Origin: Acetobacteraceae bacterium
Lineage (GTDB): Bacteria; Pseudomonadota; Alphaproteobacteria; Acetobacterales; Acetobacteraceae
Length of the DNA stretch: 64,000 nt
Assembly: GCA_039613835.1 (NCBI GenBank)
Contig: CP154827.1
Span: forward strand, 1,888,501 to 1,952,500
Direction: 5' to 3'
Made by a program: the position numbers and the translations under genes. Shown here in pieces: positions 29,917 to 40,095 of this stretch. The stretch's first letter is position 1, and the number at the start of each line of letters is the position of its first letter. Under the pieces are notes generated by a model, which saw only the letters and a program-made list of their open reading frames with translations, made no database searches and had not been told where the DNA came from.

Positions 29917-30641
29917 TTTGCGGCCTGGATCTCATCCTGAATGGCGCGGGCGGCCTGGGTGGGGTCAGGGGCCTGGGTGATGGGGCGACCAACGACAATC
30001 CAATCCGCCCCCATTCGGGCAGCTTCGCCGGGCGTCATGACACGTTTCTGATCGTGGCTCTGGCTTCCCGCCGGGCGGATGCCGGGGACGACCAGCGTGG
30101 GTTTCGCCCCGAATTCCTGACGGATCGGCGTGATCTCCTGCGCAGAGCACACCAGCCCGTCGGCCCCGGCACGCAGGACGACGTCCGCAAGGCGCATCAC
30201 CTGTTCCGCCGGCGTGGCGTCAACGCCAATCTCGCGCAAACCGGTCGCATCCATACTCGTCAACACCGTGACGGCCAGCAGGGCGGGGCGGCTTTCAGCG
30301 GGGTAAGCCGCATCAATCGCCTTACGGGCCCGCGCAATCATCTCACGCCCACCCGCAGCGTGAATCGTGAGGAGGCAGGCATTGATGTGGGCCAGACTTT
30401 TCAACCCATGGCTTACCGTATTCGGGATGTCGTGCAGTTTAAGGTCCAGAAAAACGGGCTGGGTGCGGGATAAATCCTTGGCCGCATCAAATCCGCAGCC
30501 ATAGACAAACTCCATCCCGAGTTTAATCGCATCCACGACACCCGCAAGCTGCGCCGCCCAGTTCTTCGCCTGGGTGATGTCGGCTGTGTCTAAGGCGGCG
30601 ATGAGGCGGGTGCGCGGCGCGGGCTTATCGGTAAGGCTCAC
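29913..30641 (-). CDS. pyrF: Orotidine 5'-phosphate decarboxylase
   Basis: 242 residues: LIAALDTADITQAKNWAAQL, IKLGMEFVYGCG, PVFLDLKLHDIPNTV with the catalytic Asp-Lys-Asp array (DLKLHDIP), VTVLTSMDATGL, LVVPGIRPAGSQSHDQKRVMTPGEA, GADWIVVGRPIT. Last step of UMP synthesis. Translationally coupled with trpF (ATGA) and preceded by lapA, the frequent alphaproteobacterial order lapA-pyrF-trpF. Confidence 0.96.
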   Translation of the reverse strand: MSLTDKPAPRTRLIAALDTADITQAKNWAAQLAGVVDAIKLGMEFVYGCGFDAAKDLSRTQPVFLDLKLHDIPNTVSHGLKSLAHINACLLTIHAAGGREMIARARKAIDAAYPAESRPALLAVTVLTSMDATGLREIGVDATPAEQVMRLADVVLRAGADGLVCSAQEITPIRQEFGAKPTLVVPGIRPAGSQSHDQKRVMTPGEAARMGADWIVVGRPITQAPDPTQAARAIQDEIQAAK

Positions 30642-30665
30642 GGATGGTAAATCGTGGTGGCGGCG

Positions 30666-30977
30666 TCAAGTGGCGCCGACGGTGCCGGTTGTGGCATCGG
30701 GCGCGGCGCCGAGGCGCTCATGCAGGCTGACAAGCTGCGTCTGGAGGGTCTGGACCTGTTGCTCAGCCTTGCGGGCGCGTTGACGCTGACGGAAACCGTC
30801 GACGGATGACATGGCGGCACCAAAAAGCGCGCTGGCTATGCCGACGACAAGCACAAGAATATTGACCGGTAGTTTAATGTCGAAATTGATCATTTTTAGC
30901 GTGGCAGTATCAAGATTGCTGAGGGCAAAAATAATCAGTATGACTAGAAAGATGATAATAAAAAGCAGGCGCAACAT
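30666..30977 (-). CDS. LapA-domain (DUF1049) inner-membrane protein
   Basis: 103 residues from ATG 30977, chosen over upstream starts because GCGGAG precedes it and the family begins at this point. Two membrane helices: LLFIIIFLVILIIFALSNLD and PVNILVLVVGIASALFG. A cytoplasmic coiled-coil tail follows (RARKAEQQVQTLQTQLVSLHERL). LapA proteins take part in lipopolysaccharide assembly regulation in enterobacteria; here the role is by analogy. Likely cotranscribed with pyrF and trpF. Confidence 0.8.
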   Translation of the reverse strand: MLRLLFIIIFLVILIIFALSNLDTATLKMINFDIKLPVNILVLVVGIASALFGAAMSSVDGFRQRQRARKAEQQVQTLQTQLVSLHERLGAAPDATTGTVGAT

Positions 30978-31344
30978 CGTCTCACTCCGCAGGTAACCAG
31001 ATGAGAAACATCTCTCCAGCCCACACGGTTGCAAACTAGCCTGAGCCGCTTCGGTCATCAAGTCTTCGTGTCAGGTGATGGTCCGGATGCCAGGCTGAAA
31101 GGATCTTTTCACCCCGTAACATAGCGTCTGCTTCAGGCGGCACGTCAGTATTCCGGGCTTAAAGCTTTGATTGAATTCAGCATATTTCCGAAAGTCACCA
31201 AGCGTTAAAAATCTGCATAAATGGGGCGGGATGGGTTGTTTGGCCAAAGCCTTTCGCGATATCAATTGCAGCAAAATAATGTTCGTCTGGGTTTGACGTC
31301 AGGATGTCGGTCCGAAAGCCCGCGTGGCGATCTGCAGGAAAGGA

Positions 31345-33875
31345 ATGCGGTTGGATCAGGCGTAGGAACATAAGCCGCTATGGGCAGAGTTTGACCTCTC
31401 CTGGTATCGCCAGCGATACCAGGAGGAAATTATCAATATCGCCCGTGATGTCACTGATGAAAATCTGGAGGCTTTCTGGCGCGATTTCGGCTCAGCCTAC
31501 GGACATTCGCCCAATCGTTATTTTGATGAAGTCTTTTACCGTCGCAATAATCGCTCCGTCGGCGACGGCATTCATCGGGGTATCTTTGTGTCCGGTTTCC
31601 AGCATTATGACAAGATCGGCTTCTGCGCGCCTCACTGGATGTTCGATGAAACGGGGTATTTTATCCATAATCCCGATCTGACCATGCGTCGTCTTAAAGA
31701 TGAGGGGCTGCGCAATGGCTATGATCATTATCTGCGCTTCGGCCAGAAAGAGCAGCGCATCAGCACGCCGTTTTTTGACCCTGACGTGCTGCGCATCTCA
31801 CTTTTCCAGGCGCGTCAGGGTTATTTCAGTCCTCAGGGTGAGTTTACCCGGTTTCAGGAGGATACGACCGTCGCATCGCTTCGATGCTCATGGTATTTTG
31901 ATCCTGACTGGTATCTTGAACATTACCCCGCCGTGCAGGAGATGATCACGGAAGGGGCGTATTTCTACGCCTTGCAACATTATCTCTCAAATGACTCACC
32001 GACGGCCTTCAATCCCAATCCTTATTTTGACGATGGCTGGTATCGTGAAATTTATCAGGATGTGGCGACTGAGGTCGCGCTGGGTAAATTGCGTAATGGA
32101 TATGAGCATTTTATCCGCTTCGACCTGAAGGAAGGGCGTCTGCCAATGGAAGGGGCGGTTCTGCAACCCCAATCCATCTGCACCATGCGTGATAATGCGT
32201 TCCTCTCCTATATCCGCACCGATAAAATACTCTTCCTCAAGACGGGTCTCGTCGTCACGGAGGCGAGTGCGCTCTCAATTATTGATCAGCTTGATGCCGA
32301 GGCGGACTTGCCGTCATCGCACCGCTGATCCTCGATCGCAATGGCAGGGTTCAGGAGGCCGGCCAGCATCTATGGCGCGATGGCAGTCTCTATAACTTCG
32401 GGGAGGGGGCGGAAAGTACATGCCCGGCCCTGCAAAACCGACGTCCCTGCGACTCTGTCGGTGGAGATGCCTATCTCTGCCACAAGGAGAGTTTCGTCCG
32501 GGCAGCGCATGAGGATGATTTTGCCACGGCCGGTTACCGCTTCCCGACGCTGGACGCCCGCCCGAGGGAGAGGAACGTTGCGTGCAGAATTATTTATGAC
32601 CCCAGCCTGGTCATTCACAATCTGTCCCGGGATGAAGGCTTCGAGGTGGAAGGCGATGGTGATCGCGCGAAATTTATCAAACAATATGGTGATTTCTGCG
32701 CCTATCGACCGGTGAAAGCCGCCCACTCTGCCGCACTTGGTGCCTCCGTCAAGTTGTTGGTGCGTCGGGTGATGATGATCACCGATGATCTGCCGGGATA
32801 TAAGCCTTATGCGGCTTCCTTGCGTCTGGCCTCCACCGTCAGGGATATGGTTGCCCTCGGGCTGAAGGTCACGATTTTCTCAGTCACGCCGCGAGAGGCG
32901 CAGGATGCGAAGCTTCGTCGTTTCTTCGACCCCGAAGTTGAATTGGCGCAGGCATCCGCGGATGTGACATTGCAATCCTTCCTGAAGGCGCGCGCGTTGC
33001 TTTGATTATGTCTGGTTTGACGGGCGCGGCTCGTCCCTCAGATATGGGGTGCGTTGACGGCCGCGCAGGATGGTTTTCCGCTGACAGGTTACGTTTGCGA
33101 TGCGCGCCAGCCGGCCTTTGAGACAGGCACACGCCGGACACCGATTATGGGTGCACGGGACGGGTGGGAAACCCCGTCTGAGGAGGCGGTTCTGAAGGAA
33201 GAAGAACTCACCCGCCTTCTCTGGCTCTTTCAATCTATCGTTGTCGCCAGTGAGCATGAAGTCGCAGCCCTGCAGAAATCAGGTATCGAAAAATGTTGCA
33301 GCCTGCCGATCGGTGAGCAGAGGGGGAACGCGAAATCCTTCCGGGAGCGTGTCGATCTTCTCTTCGCCCTGCCGGTGCTTGAGCGGGGCGATGTCGGATA
33401 TCGCGCCCTACATTGGACATTACGGGAGATTATGCCGTGACTGGAGAAGAAACTGGGCCACCCGGTGCAGCTACATGTCAGCGCGGTGCCTGAAAATATC
33501 CCCCTGCTGACCAGCCTGCGACATTACATCCATCTCGGCGCGCCCCTTGAGGGGGGTCCGCTCGAAGCACTTTGCGACAGGGCGCGCTTGATGATTGACC
33601 CGTCAGATGCCTCACTTTCCCTCACTGTTGAGGCGGAATGCGCCTTAAGTCACGGCCTCCCCGTCATCGCTTCAGGTGAAGGGGTGGAGAATGGCGTCGT
33701 CTATGTGTCCAACGCGCCGGAACTCTTCGTTGAGGCCATCGCCACACTCTATGAAAATGAGGAAGCCTGGGACATCTACTCTGAATATGCGCGCCGCGAC
33801 GCGCCGAAGAGGGAGGATAATCTCGCAAATTTAAAAGCGATCCTCATGTCGTCCAAATCGCATGAAAAGGAATGA
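31345..33875 (+). pseudogene. Large glycosyltransferase with FDxxWY repeats, multiply broken
   Basis: AGGAAAGGA precedes ATG 31345; a TAG follows after only six codons (31363-31365). The N-terminal third has at least four repeats of the type FDxxWY...HYLxFGxKEgR (FDLSWYRQRY, FDEVFYRRNN, FDETGYFIHNPD, YFDDGWYREIYQD with HFIRFDLKEGR), a module seen beside glycosyltransferase domains in acetic acid bacteria. The middle (LAVIAPLILDRNGRVQEAG, GDAYLCHKESFVRAAH) looks GT2-like. The end (SVPEN-like, MIDPSDASLSLTVEAECALSHGLPVIASGEGVENG) is GT-B-like. Shifts occur near 32305, 33001 and 33045, with a TGA at 33438-33440. Probably made a surface polysaccharide. Dead as read. Confidence 0.75.
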
Positions 33876-33879
33876 TAAT

Positions 33880-35270
33880 ATGTCGCAGATGTTGGAGCAA
33901 GTTCTTGCGGAAATTGATCGCACGCTGGAGGCGAGTCTCGCTCGGCTTGAGACATTCCTCAGAATTCCGAGAATCTCAACTCGGCCGGAGCATAAGGCGA
34001 ATTGCCGTCGGGCCGCAGATCACCTCGTCTCTGACCTGACATCAATCGGGTTTGAAGCAAGGACGGAAGACACGCCGGGTCATCCCATGGTTGTCGCCCA
34101 TATATCGGCAGACCAGCCTGAAAACGCCGCCCATGTGCTTTTTTACGGTCATTACGACGTGCAACCGACCGACCCTAAGGTTTATGGCGTCATCCACCGT
34201 TTGAACCGGTGATTGAAAATTAGGATGGGCGCAAGGTCATCGTGGCGCGGGGCCTCGGACGATAAGGGCCAGGTAATGACATTTATAGAGGCCTGCCGCG
34301 CCTGGAAGAAACTCACAGACAAGCTCCCTGCTTCTGTATCATTTCTGATTGAGGGGGAAGAGGAAAGTGGGGGCGAAAATCTTCTACCTTTCATGAAGGC
34401 GCATCGCGATGAGTTGCGCGCTGATATCGCCCTCATCTGCGATACGGATATGCCGGATCGAACAACCCCCGCCATCACGACCAGCCTTCGTGGCCTGCTG
34501 GCTGAGGAAGTGACGGTAAGCTGTGCGCAGCATGACCTGCATTCCGGCATGTTCGGAAACGTCGCGCGTAACCCGGCAGAGATATTAGGGCGTATTATCG
34601 GTTCCTTACGCGATGAGGCCGGGCGCGTTGTCCTTGCCGGTTTTTATGACGGCGTCGCAACGCCCTCTCCGGAAATCCGTGTGCAATGGAAGACCGTTTT
34701 CCCCGATGATAAGGCGATCCTTCAACCGCTGGGTCTGACGGATGCGGCGGGTGAACGCGATTTTTCGGCAATTGAGCAGATCTGGGCGCGGCCGAGTTTT
34801 GAGGTTAATGGCATCATCAGCGGTTATACGGGCGAGGGGTTCAAAACCGTTATCCCGGCGAAAGCGACCGCTAAAATCTCCTTCCGCCTCGTGCCGGGTC
34901 AGGACCCGCAGAAAATCCGGGAGACCTTCCGCGCTTATGTGGAATCCTTGCTGCCAACGGATGCGAAGGTGCAATTCACGTCGCATGGGGCGTCATCGGG
35001 CTCTCGATTGGCGCAGGCCGGTCAATTCCTTGAAAAAACCCGCGCGGCCCTTCAGGATGAATGGGGTAAGCCCGCTTTGATGATCGGTTGTGGCGGGTCG
35101 ATCCCCGTTGCGGGGGAGAGGTCAAGGAGGCACTGGATATGGATGCGCTTCTCGTCGGATTTGCTCAGGATGATGACCGCATCCATTCCCCGAACGAGCA
35201 ATATGGGCTTGAGCAGTTCCATCGCGGCATGCGGTCCTGGGTGCGCATCCTTGCATCCTTTGCCGCCTGA
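33880..35270 (+). pseudogene. M20-family dipeptidase, broken
   Basis: Start ATG 33880, just after the glycosyltransferase stop. HVLFYGHYDVQPTDP (metal-binding HxD) opens the catalytic core. The following stretch, normally LWxxPPFEPVIENGRIVARG, is spread over two other frames with a TAG after VIEN (about 34222), then ARGASDDKGQVM, IEGEEESGGENL (metal ligand Glu pair), DTDMPDRTTPAI and HSGMFGNVARNP read on. A last shift near 35115 separates VAGERSRR from [28 protein letters not shown] and the stop at 35268-35270. The family cleaves dipeptides in the cytoplasm. At least three lesions. Confidence 0.88.
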
Positions 35271-35277
35271 AGCCCGT

Positions 35278-36270
35278 ATGACGGCCCGCCCGCCTCTTCC
35301 TTCGATTGCCATCACGATGGGCGACCCTGCCGGAATCGGGCCGGAACTGATCGCGCCACTTTGGCAATCCCTGCGTCAAAGCGGGCCTGGCTTCGTCTGG
35401 CTGGGCGACCCACGCCTTCTGCCAGATCATGTGCCGCATGAAATCGTCGCGTCACCGGACGCGGCGCTTTCATGTTTTGCCACGCGCCTGCCCGTCATGC
35501 CGGTCACGCTACAGGAACGCGCGGAGGCGGGGCGCCCCGATCCACGTCATGCCCCTTCGATTATCGCGTCGATAGAGCGCGCGACCCGCCTGGCGCGAGA
35601 GGGGAAGGTCGCCGCCATCGTCACCAGCCCGATCAGCAAGCATGTCCTGAAAGATGCGGGCTTCGATTTCCCCGGGCATACGGAATATCTCGCGCATTTA
35701 TGCGATGTGCCCGGCGCGGAGGTGATGATGCTTGTCTCGCCGCATCTTCGCGTGGTGCCGGTGACGATCCATGTCAGTCTGCGTGACGCTATCGCGCAGT
35801 TGGACACGCCGCTTATCGAAAAAATCGGCACCACCTTAATCACCTCTTTACAGAGAGACTTCAATATTAAGACGCCGCGCATCGCAGTTGCGGGGCTCAA
35901 CCCCCATGCGGGTGAAGCCGGGTATATGGGCGATGAGGAAGCCCGCATCATTGCGCCGGCGATCACGGCCCTGCGCCGCTTCGACGCGGAGATTTCCGAT
36001 CCCTTGCCGCCAGATACGATGTTCACAACGCAAATGCGGGGGACGTATGATGTCGCCCTCTGCATGTATCATGATCAGGCGTTGATCCCACTTAAAACGC
36101 TGGATATGGCGCATGGCGTCAATGTCACGCTCGGGCTGCCGATTGTGCGCACATCGCCTGACCATGGTACAGCTTTTGACATTGCCGGGCGCGGCATGGC
36201 AGATGGGTCAAGCATGTTCGAGGCCGTCCAGCTGGCGCATAAACTGGCAGCGCACCGGCGTCGCGCGTGA
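35278..36270 (+). CDS. pdxA: 4-hydroxythreonine-4-phosphate dehydrogenase
   Basis: 330 residues from ATG 35278. AITMGDPAGIGPEL opens the protein. GKVAAIVTSPISKHVLKDAGFDFPGHTEYLA contains metal-binding His; LNPHAGEAGYMGDEE, MYHDQALIPLKTLDMAHGVNVTLGLPIVRTSPDHGTAFDIAG follow. Makes the substrate for pyridoxal phosphate ring closure. The frame happens to be open upstream into the dipeptidase remnant, which produces an apparent 685-residue fusion; the family start and the M20 gene's own stop at 35270 argue against a real fusion. pdxJ follows 12 bases later. Confidence 0.96.
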   Translation: MTARPPLPSIAITMGDPAGIGPELIAPLWQSLRQSGPGFVWLGDPRLLPDHVPHEIVASPDAALSCFATRLPVMPVTLQERAEAGRPDPRHAPSIIASIERATRLAREGKVAAIVTSPISKHVLKDAGFDFPGHTEYLAHLCDVPGAEVMMLVSPHLRVVPVTIHVSLRDAIAQLDTPLIEKIGTTLITSLQRDFNIKTPRIAVAGLNPHAGEAGYMGDEEARIIAPAITALRRFDAEISDPLPPDTMFTTQMRGTYDVALCMYHDQALIPLKTLDMAHGVNVTLGLPIVRTSPDHGTAFDIAGRGMADGSSMFEAVQLAHKLAAHRRRA

Positions 36271-36282
36271 CAGGGATTTAGA

Positions 36283-37020
36283 ATGATTCGTCTCGGCATT
36301 AACATCGATCACGTCGCGACATTGCGGAATGCGCGGGGCGGGACCTACCCGGACCCCGTTCGCGCGGCGCTGGAAGCGGCAAAGTATGGCGCGGACGGGA
36401 TCACCGCTCATTTGCGGGAGGATCGGCGTCACATTCGGGATGAGGATATGCGGCGTCTGAAAGCCGCGCTCACCATCCCCCTCAACTTCGAAATGGCGGC
36501 GACGGATGAGATGGTCTCCATTGCCAGCGCATTGCGCCCTCACGCCTGTTGCCTGGTGCCGGAACGGCGGCAGGAAGTGACGACGGAAGGCGGGCTGGAT
36601 GTCGCCGGGCAGAAGGATACGCTGGCCCCCAAAATCCGGCGGCTTCAGGAGGCGGGTATCCGTGTCTCGCTTTTCATCGATCCCGATGCGGCGCAGATCC
36701 ATGCTGCCGCGGCGCTGAACGCGCCGGTTATCGAGTTACATACAGGGTCCTACGCGGGAGACCCGTCTGAGGACGCTTTGACGCGCCTTCGGGATGGGGC
36801 CGATCTGGCAGGGTCGCTGGGGATCGAGCTCCATGCGGGACACGGGCTGACAACCACGAATGTTGGCGCCATCGCGCGTTTACCGGGCTTGAAAGAGCTG
36901 AATATCGGTCATTTCATTATGGGTGAGGCCATTTTCATCGGGTTGGGGCAGGCCATTACTGACATGCGCTATGCGATCGAAAAGGGCAAAGGAGAATCCG
37001 GTCATGACCGCCGCAAATGA
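36283..37020 (+). CDS. pdxJ: Pyridoxine 5'-phosphate synthase
   Basis: 245 residues: [116 protein letters not shown]. Condenses the PdxA product with deoxyxylulose phosphate. The pdxA-pdxJ pair makes the last two dedicated steps of DXP-dependent vitamin B6 synthesis. The end overlaps the next gene by 17 bases. Confidence 0.97.
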   Translation: MIRLGINIDHVATLRNARGGTYPDPVRAALEAAKYGADGITAHLREDRRHIRDEDMRRLKAALTIPLNFEMAATDEMVSIASALRPHACCLVPERRQEVTTEGGLDVAGQKDTLAPKIRRLQEAGIRVSLFIDPDAAQIHAAAALNAPVIELHTGSYAGDPSEDALTRLRDGADLAGSLGIELHAGHGLTTTNVGAIARLPGLKELNIGHFIMGEAIFIGLGQAITDMRYAIEKGKGESGHDRRK

Positions 37021-37435
37021 AATCCTGCCGGTCATCACGCTGACCGTCGATGAAACGCTGCCATTGCGGCAGGCTGTGCTTTGGCCATCCCTGACATTGG
37101 ATGGGTGTCGAGTTGAGGGCGATGCACAGGCGCGCCATTACGGCATGAAAATCAATGAAGAGGTCGTTTGCTGCTTCTCAGTATTCGATATCGGTAATCA
37201 CTGCGTGCGACTGCGCAAATTCGCAACGGCGGCTGCGTGTCAGCGCAAAGGTTATGGCGGCTATCTGCTTGAGCACGTCATGCGCCTTCTGCAGACGGAG
37301 CATGTGGCTAGCGTCGTGCTGGATGCCCGCCTTACAGCCGCGCCATTTTACGAGAAACACGGCTTTACCGCGATCACCGAGATTTTCAAAAAATCGGGCG
37401 TCGCGCATGTGCGGATGGAGCGCCGCCTGACCTGA
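37004..37435 (+). CDS. GNAT-family N-acetyltransferase
   Basis: 143 residues from ATG 37004, preceded by GGAGAA and overlapping the 3' end of pdxJ, so translated in the same operon. Core GNAT motif: [27 protein letters not shown] (acetyl-CoA pyrophosphate loop QRKGYGG), then [21 protein letters not shown]. The substrate cannot be read. In many relatives acpS follows pdxJ; here the acetyltransferase takes that place. Confidence 0.85.
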   Translation: MTAANEILPVITLTVDETLPLRQAVLWPSLTLDGCRVEGDAQARHYGMKINEEVVCCFSVFDIGNHCVRLRKFATAAACQRKGYGGYLLEHVMRLLQTEHVASVVLDARLTAAPFYEKHGFTAITEIFKKSGVAHVRMERRLT

Positions 37436-37467
37436 CATTGCGGATTGGGCGCCTGAAATCCCGTTTG

Positions 37468-37977
37468 TCACTTCGCGGGTTTTTGGGAGGTGTCCGTGAC
37501 GGGGGAGGTTGGGTCCGGTTTCACAACAGGCACTTCCTGCGCCGAATAAATTGCGGGTGGATGACGGACGCAGCCACGCACAATGACGGCGCAAATCCCG
37601 TCTGAGCCGACCACCTCATCCGTGTCGCCCGTATAATGCACCTCTGAAACGCGGTCATAATCCAGACGCATGACCGCCGTGCAATTCGTCCCGCCCCCGC
37701 TCAGGAGGTTTTGGATCAGATTGGCGATATCGCCGACCGGGATGAGTGTCATGCCGGAAGCAGTCTCTACGGCTTTTGACCTCGTATATTGGTAGAGCTC
37801 GATATGGTCGCCAACTTTTTCCTTCTTGGCGAGAACGCCGGCACAGGCTTGCAATTGCTGCGATGACAGCCCGACCAGTTGAGACTCTGCCAATCGTGCA
37901 TTGCGCGAGTCAAAAAAGCCGCATCCGTTGAGAACCGTGAGGATCGAAGCGGCCATGAAATATGTCGCATGTCGCAT
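37468..37977 (-). CDS. Predicted lipoprotein of unknown function
   Basis: About 169 residues from ATG 37977 (an upstream ATG at 37995 is also possible). Signal with lipobox ILTVLNGC near residue 18. The mature part has LSSQQLQACAGVLAKKEKVGDHIELYQYTRS, a glycine stretch and two further Cys pairs (TNCTAVMRLDYDRV; GICAVIVRGCV). The first half resembles small lipoproteins that recognise a trigger fold, but I cannot name a family. It is convergent with the acetyltransferase gene. Confidence 0.65.
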   Translation of the reverse strand: MRHATYFMAASILTVLNGCGFFDSRNARLAESQLVGLSSQQLQACAGVLAKKEKVGDHIELYQYTRSKAVETASGMTLIPVGDIANLIQNLLSGGGTNCTAVMRLDYDRVSEVHYTGDTDEVVGSDGICAVIVRGCVRHPPAIYSAQEVPVVKPDPTSPVTDTSQKPAK

Positions 37978-38119
37978 CTGGGTCCTCTCAGCCATTGTCA
38001 GGCTTTTAAAAGCCTGAAGGCCGGGAAGTTGCGTCTTTCATGGCAAATCGCGATGACCCGGCCATGCGGGTCATGCGCTTTTACGAGAGGATACCGGGGA
38101 ATTGTCAGCATTCCAGACT

Positions 38120-38602
38120 TTATCCGACAGGTTCATCCTCGGACGCCTGAAGGCAATCCAGTCGTTGGAACGTGTATTTAATGTCGTGGAAGCTCCGGAT
38201 TTTCTCCATCGCGCTCTGCTTCCATGCCGTATTGCCCTCTCGGCAGACCTGAGCGCCGTTGAGCGGGCTGTACCGAGCGATTGAAATCAGCGCCAGACCA
38301 CCGAATGTATCATTAACAATCCGGAGGCGGATGGCGCGACGCAAAATCGGAAAAGCCGTCTCAGGCGCATGATCCATCAGAGCGCGCAGATCGGACCGTG
38401 GCAAAACCGGGTCAGCCTTGGCAATCGCCTGCGCGACGACGTGCCAGCGATTTTGCTGGGTCAAAACGGTCGCCGCAATAGTGGCGCCCCGATTGGCCAT
38501 GGCATCAGCGATGACGCGGGGCGTCGCCAGCACATCTGAATGTGCATAATGCGGCGGGCTCGGCAGAAGCAATGAATTAATGGCCGCGATGAGCTTGATC
38601 AT
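38120..38602 (-). CDS. Hypothetical protein
   Basis: About 160 residues from ATG 38602; longer starts up to 38665 exist but lack family or RBS support. The N-terminus is mildly hydrophobic (MIKLIAAINSLLLPSPP), without a clear lipobox. The body has helical stretches (PRVIADAMANRGATIAATVL, WHVVAQAIAKADPVLPRSDLRALM) and two Cys near the end. No recognised domain. Intact frame with codon use like its neighbours, so probably real. Confidence 0.5.
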   Translation of the reverse strand: MIKLIAAINSLLLPSPPHYAHSDVLATPRVIADAMANRGATIAATVLTQQNRWHVVAQAIAKADPVLPRSDLRALMDHAPETAFPILRRAIRLRIVNDTFGGLALISIARYSPLNGAQVCREGNTAWKQSAMEKIRSFHDIKYTFQRLDCLQASEDEPVG

Positions 38603-38741
38603 GCCCCCCTTATCGCAGCAAGGGCATGGCAAGCTCAAGGCGTAAATGGGGCAAAAAGGAGGCATCCTCGCGAGGGAGGGTTTCGGATGGGCGGGAGATG
38701 CTTTAAACAGGCGTCTTCACGCATGCAGGAAGAAATTTGAC

Positions 38742-38969
38742 ATGGCTATTATCACGTCATCCGAAATTCAACGTCTGCAGGAGACGTTGCGGCGTCTTCT
38801 GGGGTCGCCGGGCCTCATCGTCAATGCGCCGCCACGGCCCGGCCTATCTGTCGAGCTCGCCGCAAATGGGGAAGTGATCGGAACAATCCATCGGGATGAG
38901 GATGAGGGCGAAGTTTCCTACGCGATCCACATTACGGTGCTGGAGGAAGATCTCCCCCCGGCCAGCTGA
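38742..38969 (+). CDS. DUF3126-family small protein
   Basis: 75 residues from ATG 38742: SSEIQRLQETLRRLLGSPGLIV, RPGLSVELAANGEVIGTIHRDEDEGEVSY, ending ITVLEEDLPPAS. Matches the short alphaproteobacterial DUF3126 family in size and layout. No function is known. It stands alone between two genes of opposite or separate organisation. Confidence 0.8.
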   Translation: MAIITSSEIQRLQETLRRLLGSPGLIVNAPPRPGLSVELAANGEVIGTIHRDEDEGEVSYAIHITVLEEDLPPAS

Positions 38970-39099
38970 CCGCCTTTCTGAAGACAGGCTGCGTCGACGC
39001 GGCGCCTCTCACAATTGACAAGAAGGCCGTGCCGTTCGGTTTCAGGTCGTCTCAGCGTAAATTCTGGTGCTCTGGCGCGCGCGATGGCATATTGATGGG

Positions 39100-40056
39100 A
39101 TGAGCATCGGCAATCCGCATCGCGCCTGTCTGACGGCAGAATTTTCTCTCGCAAAATGCGGGCCGAGTCTTGCGCGGAGATGTTTTCCAAATTTCCTGAT
39201 GCTGCTCGCGATGGGCATCCTCATCGCGCCTGCTGCGTCAGACGCGTCCCCGTCCCGCAAGAAAGCGGCGCGCCACAATCATGTGGCGCACAGCGCCCAC
39301 GCCGCGCAAAAGCCACATGCGCGCCGGAAAGCACCGCGCCGCGCGGCCAAACACGTTGCCGCGCACGTATCGAAGTCAAATCTCCGACCGAAAACAAAGC
39401 AAACAGCGCTCCCCGCCGCGCCAGCCACACCCAACGCTGCCATGGGAAAGGCTGCTCTGGCGGCCCTTGCTGCGGAAGCGCAGGCGGAGAGGATGCCGGC
39501 AAATAAGGGCTCCCAAACCGGACTGCCACTGCCGCGCCTTGCGGCGCTGCGATCAGATAAAGTGTTCTTCCGGCGTGGACCGGGCCAACGTTATCCGATT
39601 GAGTGGATTTATCGTCGGCGTGGCCTTCCCGTAAAAATTGAGCGGGAATTCGATGTGTGGCGCCTTGTCGAAGATAGTGACGGCGTCAAAGCCTGGGTGC
39701 ATCAGGCCACATTATATGGCCAGCGACATTTCGTCATTCCATCCATCAATGCGCCTCTGGAAACGGGCGCGCATGTCGATGAAAAATCATCCCCCACACA
39801 TGCTGACCCGCAGATTGTCGGTTATCTGACAGAGGATGAAATGCAGGCCCATGCCCAGCATGTGGCCAGGCTGTATCATAACCCCGATACACAGTCCCGC
39901 GTTGTGGCGGTTCTGCGGCCGGGCGTTGTCGGGCGCCTGCGTGTTTGCGCAGCCGCTTCCGATTGGTGTCAGGTTAATGTAAAGGGTTATAAAGGCTGGT
40001 TAGAACGGAAAAATATCTGGGGACTCCTCCCCGATGAGGTTCTGAAGCCGGATTGA
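39100..40056 (+). CDS. Exported SH3-domain protein
   Basis: About 318 residues. The N-terminus carries a hydrophobic export segment (FLMLLAMGILIAPAASDA). A long basic, Ala/His/Lys-rich linker follows (about residues 55-140). Two bacterial SH3 domains come next: DKVFFRRGPGQRYPIEWIYRRRGLPVKI...WVHQATLYGQRHFVI, and ARLYHNPDTQSRVVAVLRPG...KGWLERKNIWG. Such proteins bind peptidoglycan or other wall targets in the periplasm. ATG 39100 is chosen; an upstream start at 39067 is possible. Intact. Confidence 0.8.
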   Translation: MSIGNPHRACLTAEFSLAKCGPSLARRCFPNFLMLLAMGILIAPAASDASPSRKKAARHNHVAHSAHAAQKPHARRKAPRRAAKHVAAHVSKSNLRPKTKQTALPAAPATPNAAMGKAALAALAAEAQAERMPANKGSQTGLPLPRLAALRSDKVFFRRGPGQRYPIEWIYRRRGLPVKIEREFDVWRLVEDSDGVKAWVHQATLYGQRHFVIPSINAPLETGAHVDEKSSPTHADPQIVGYLTEDEMQAHAQHVARLYHNPDTQSRVVAVLRPGVVGRLRVCAAASDWCQVNVKGYKGWLERKNIWGLLPDEVLKPD

Positions 40057-40095
40057 GCTTAAAAGGCGAATACGACGTTGATACCGGAGACCTTG

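Noticed and set aside
34213..36270. 685-residue peptidase-PdxA fusion protein
   Set aside because: The peptidase gene has its own stop in the family frame at 35268-35270, and PdxA's conserved start is ATG 35278; the join is accidental.
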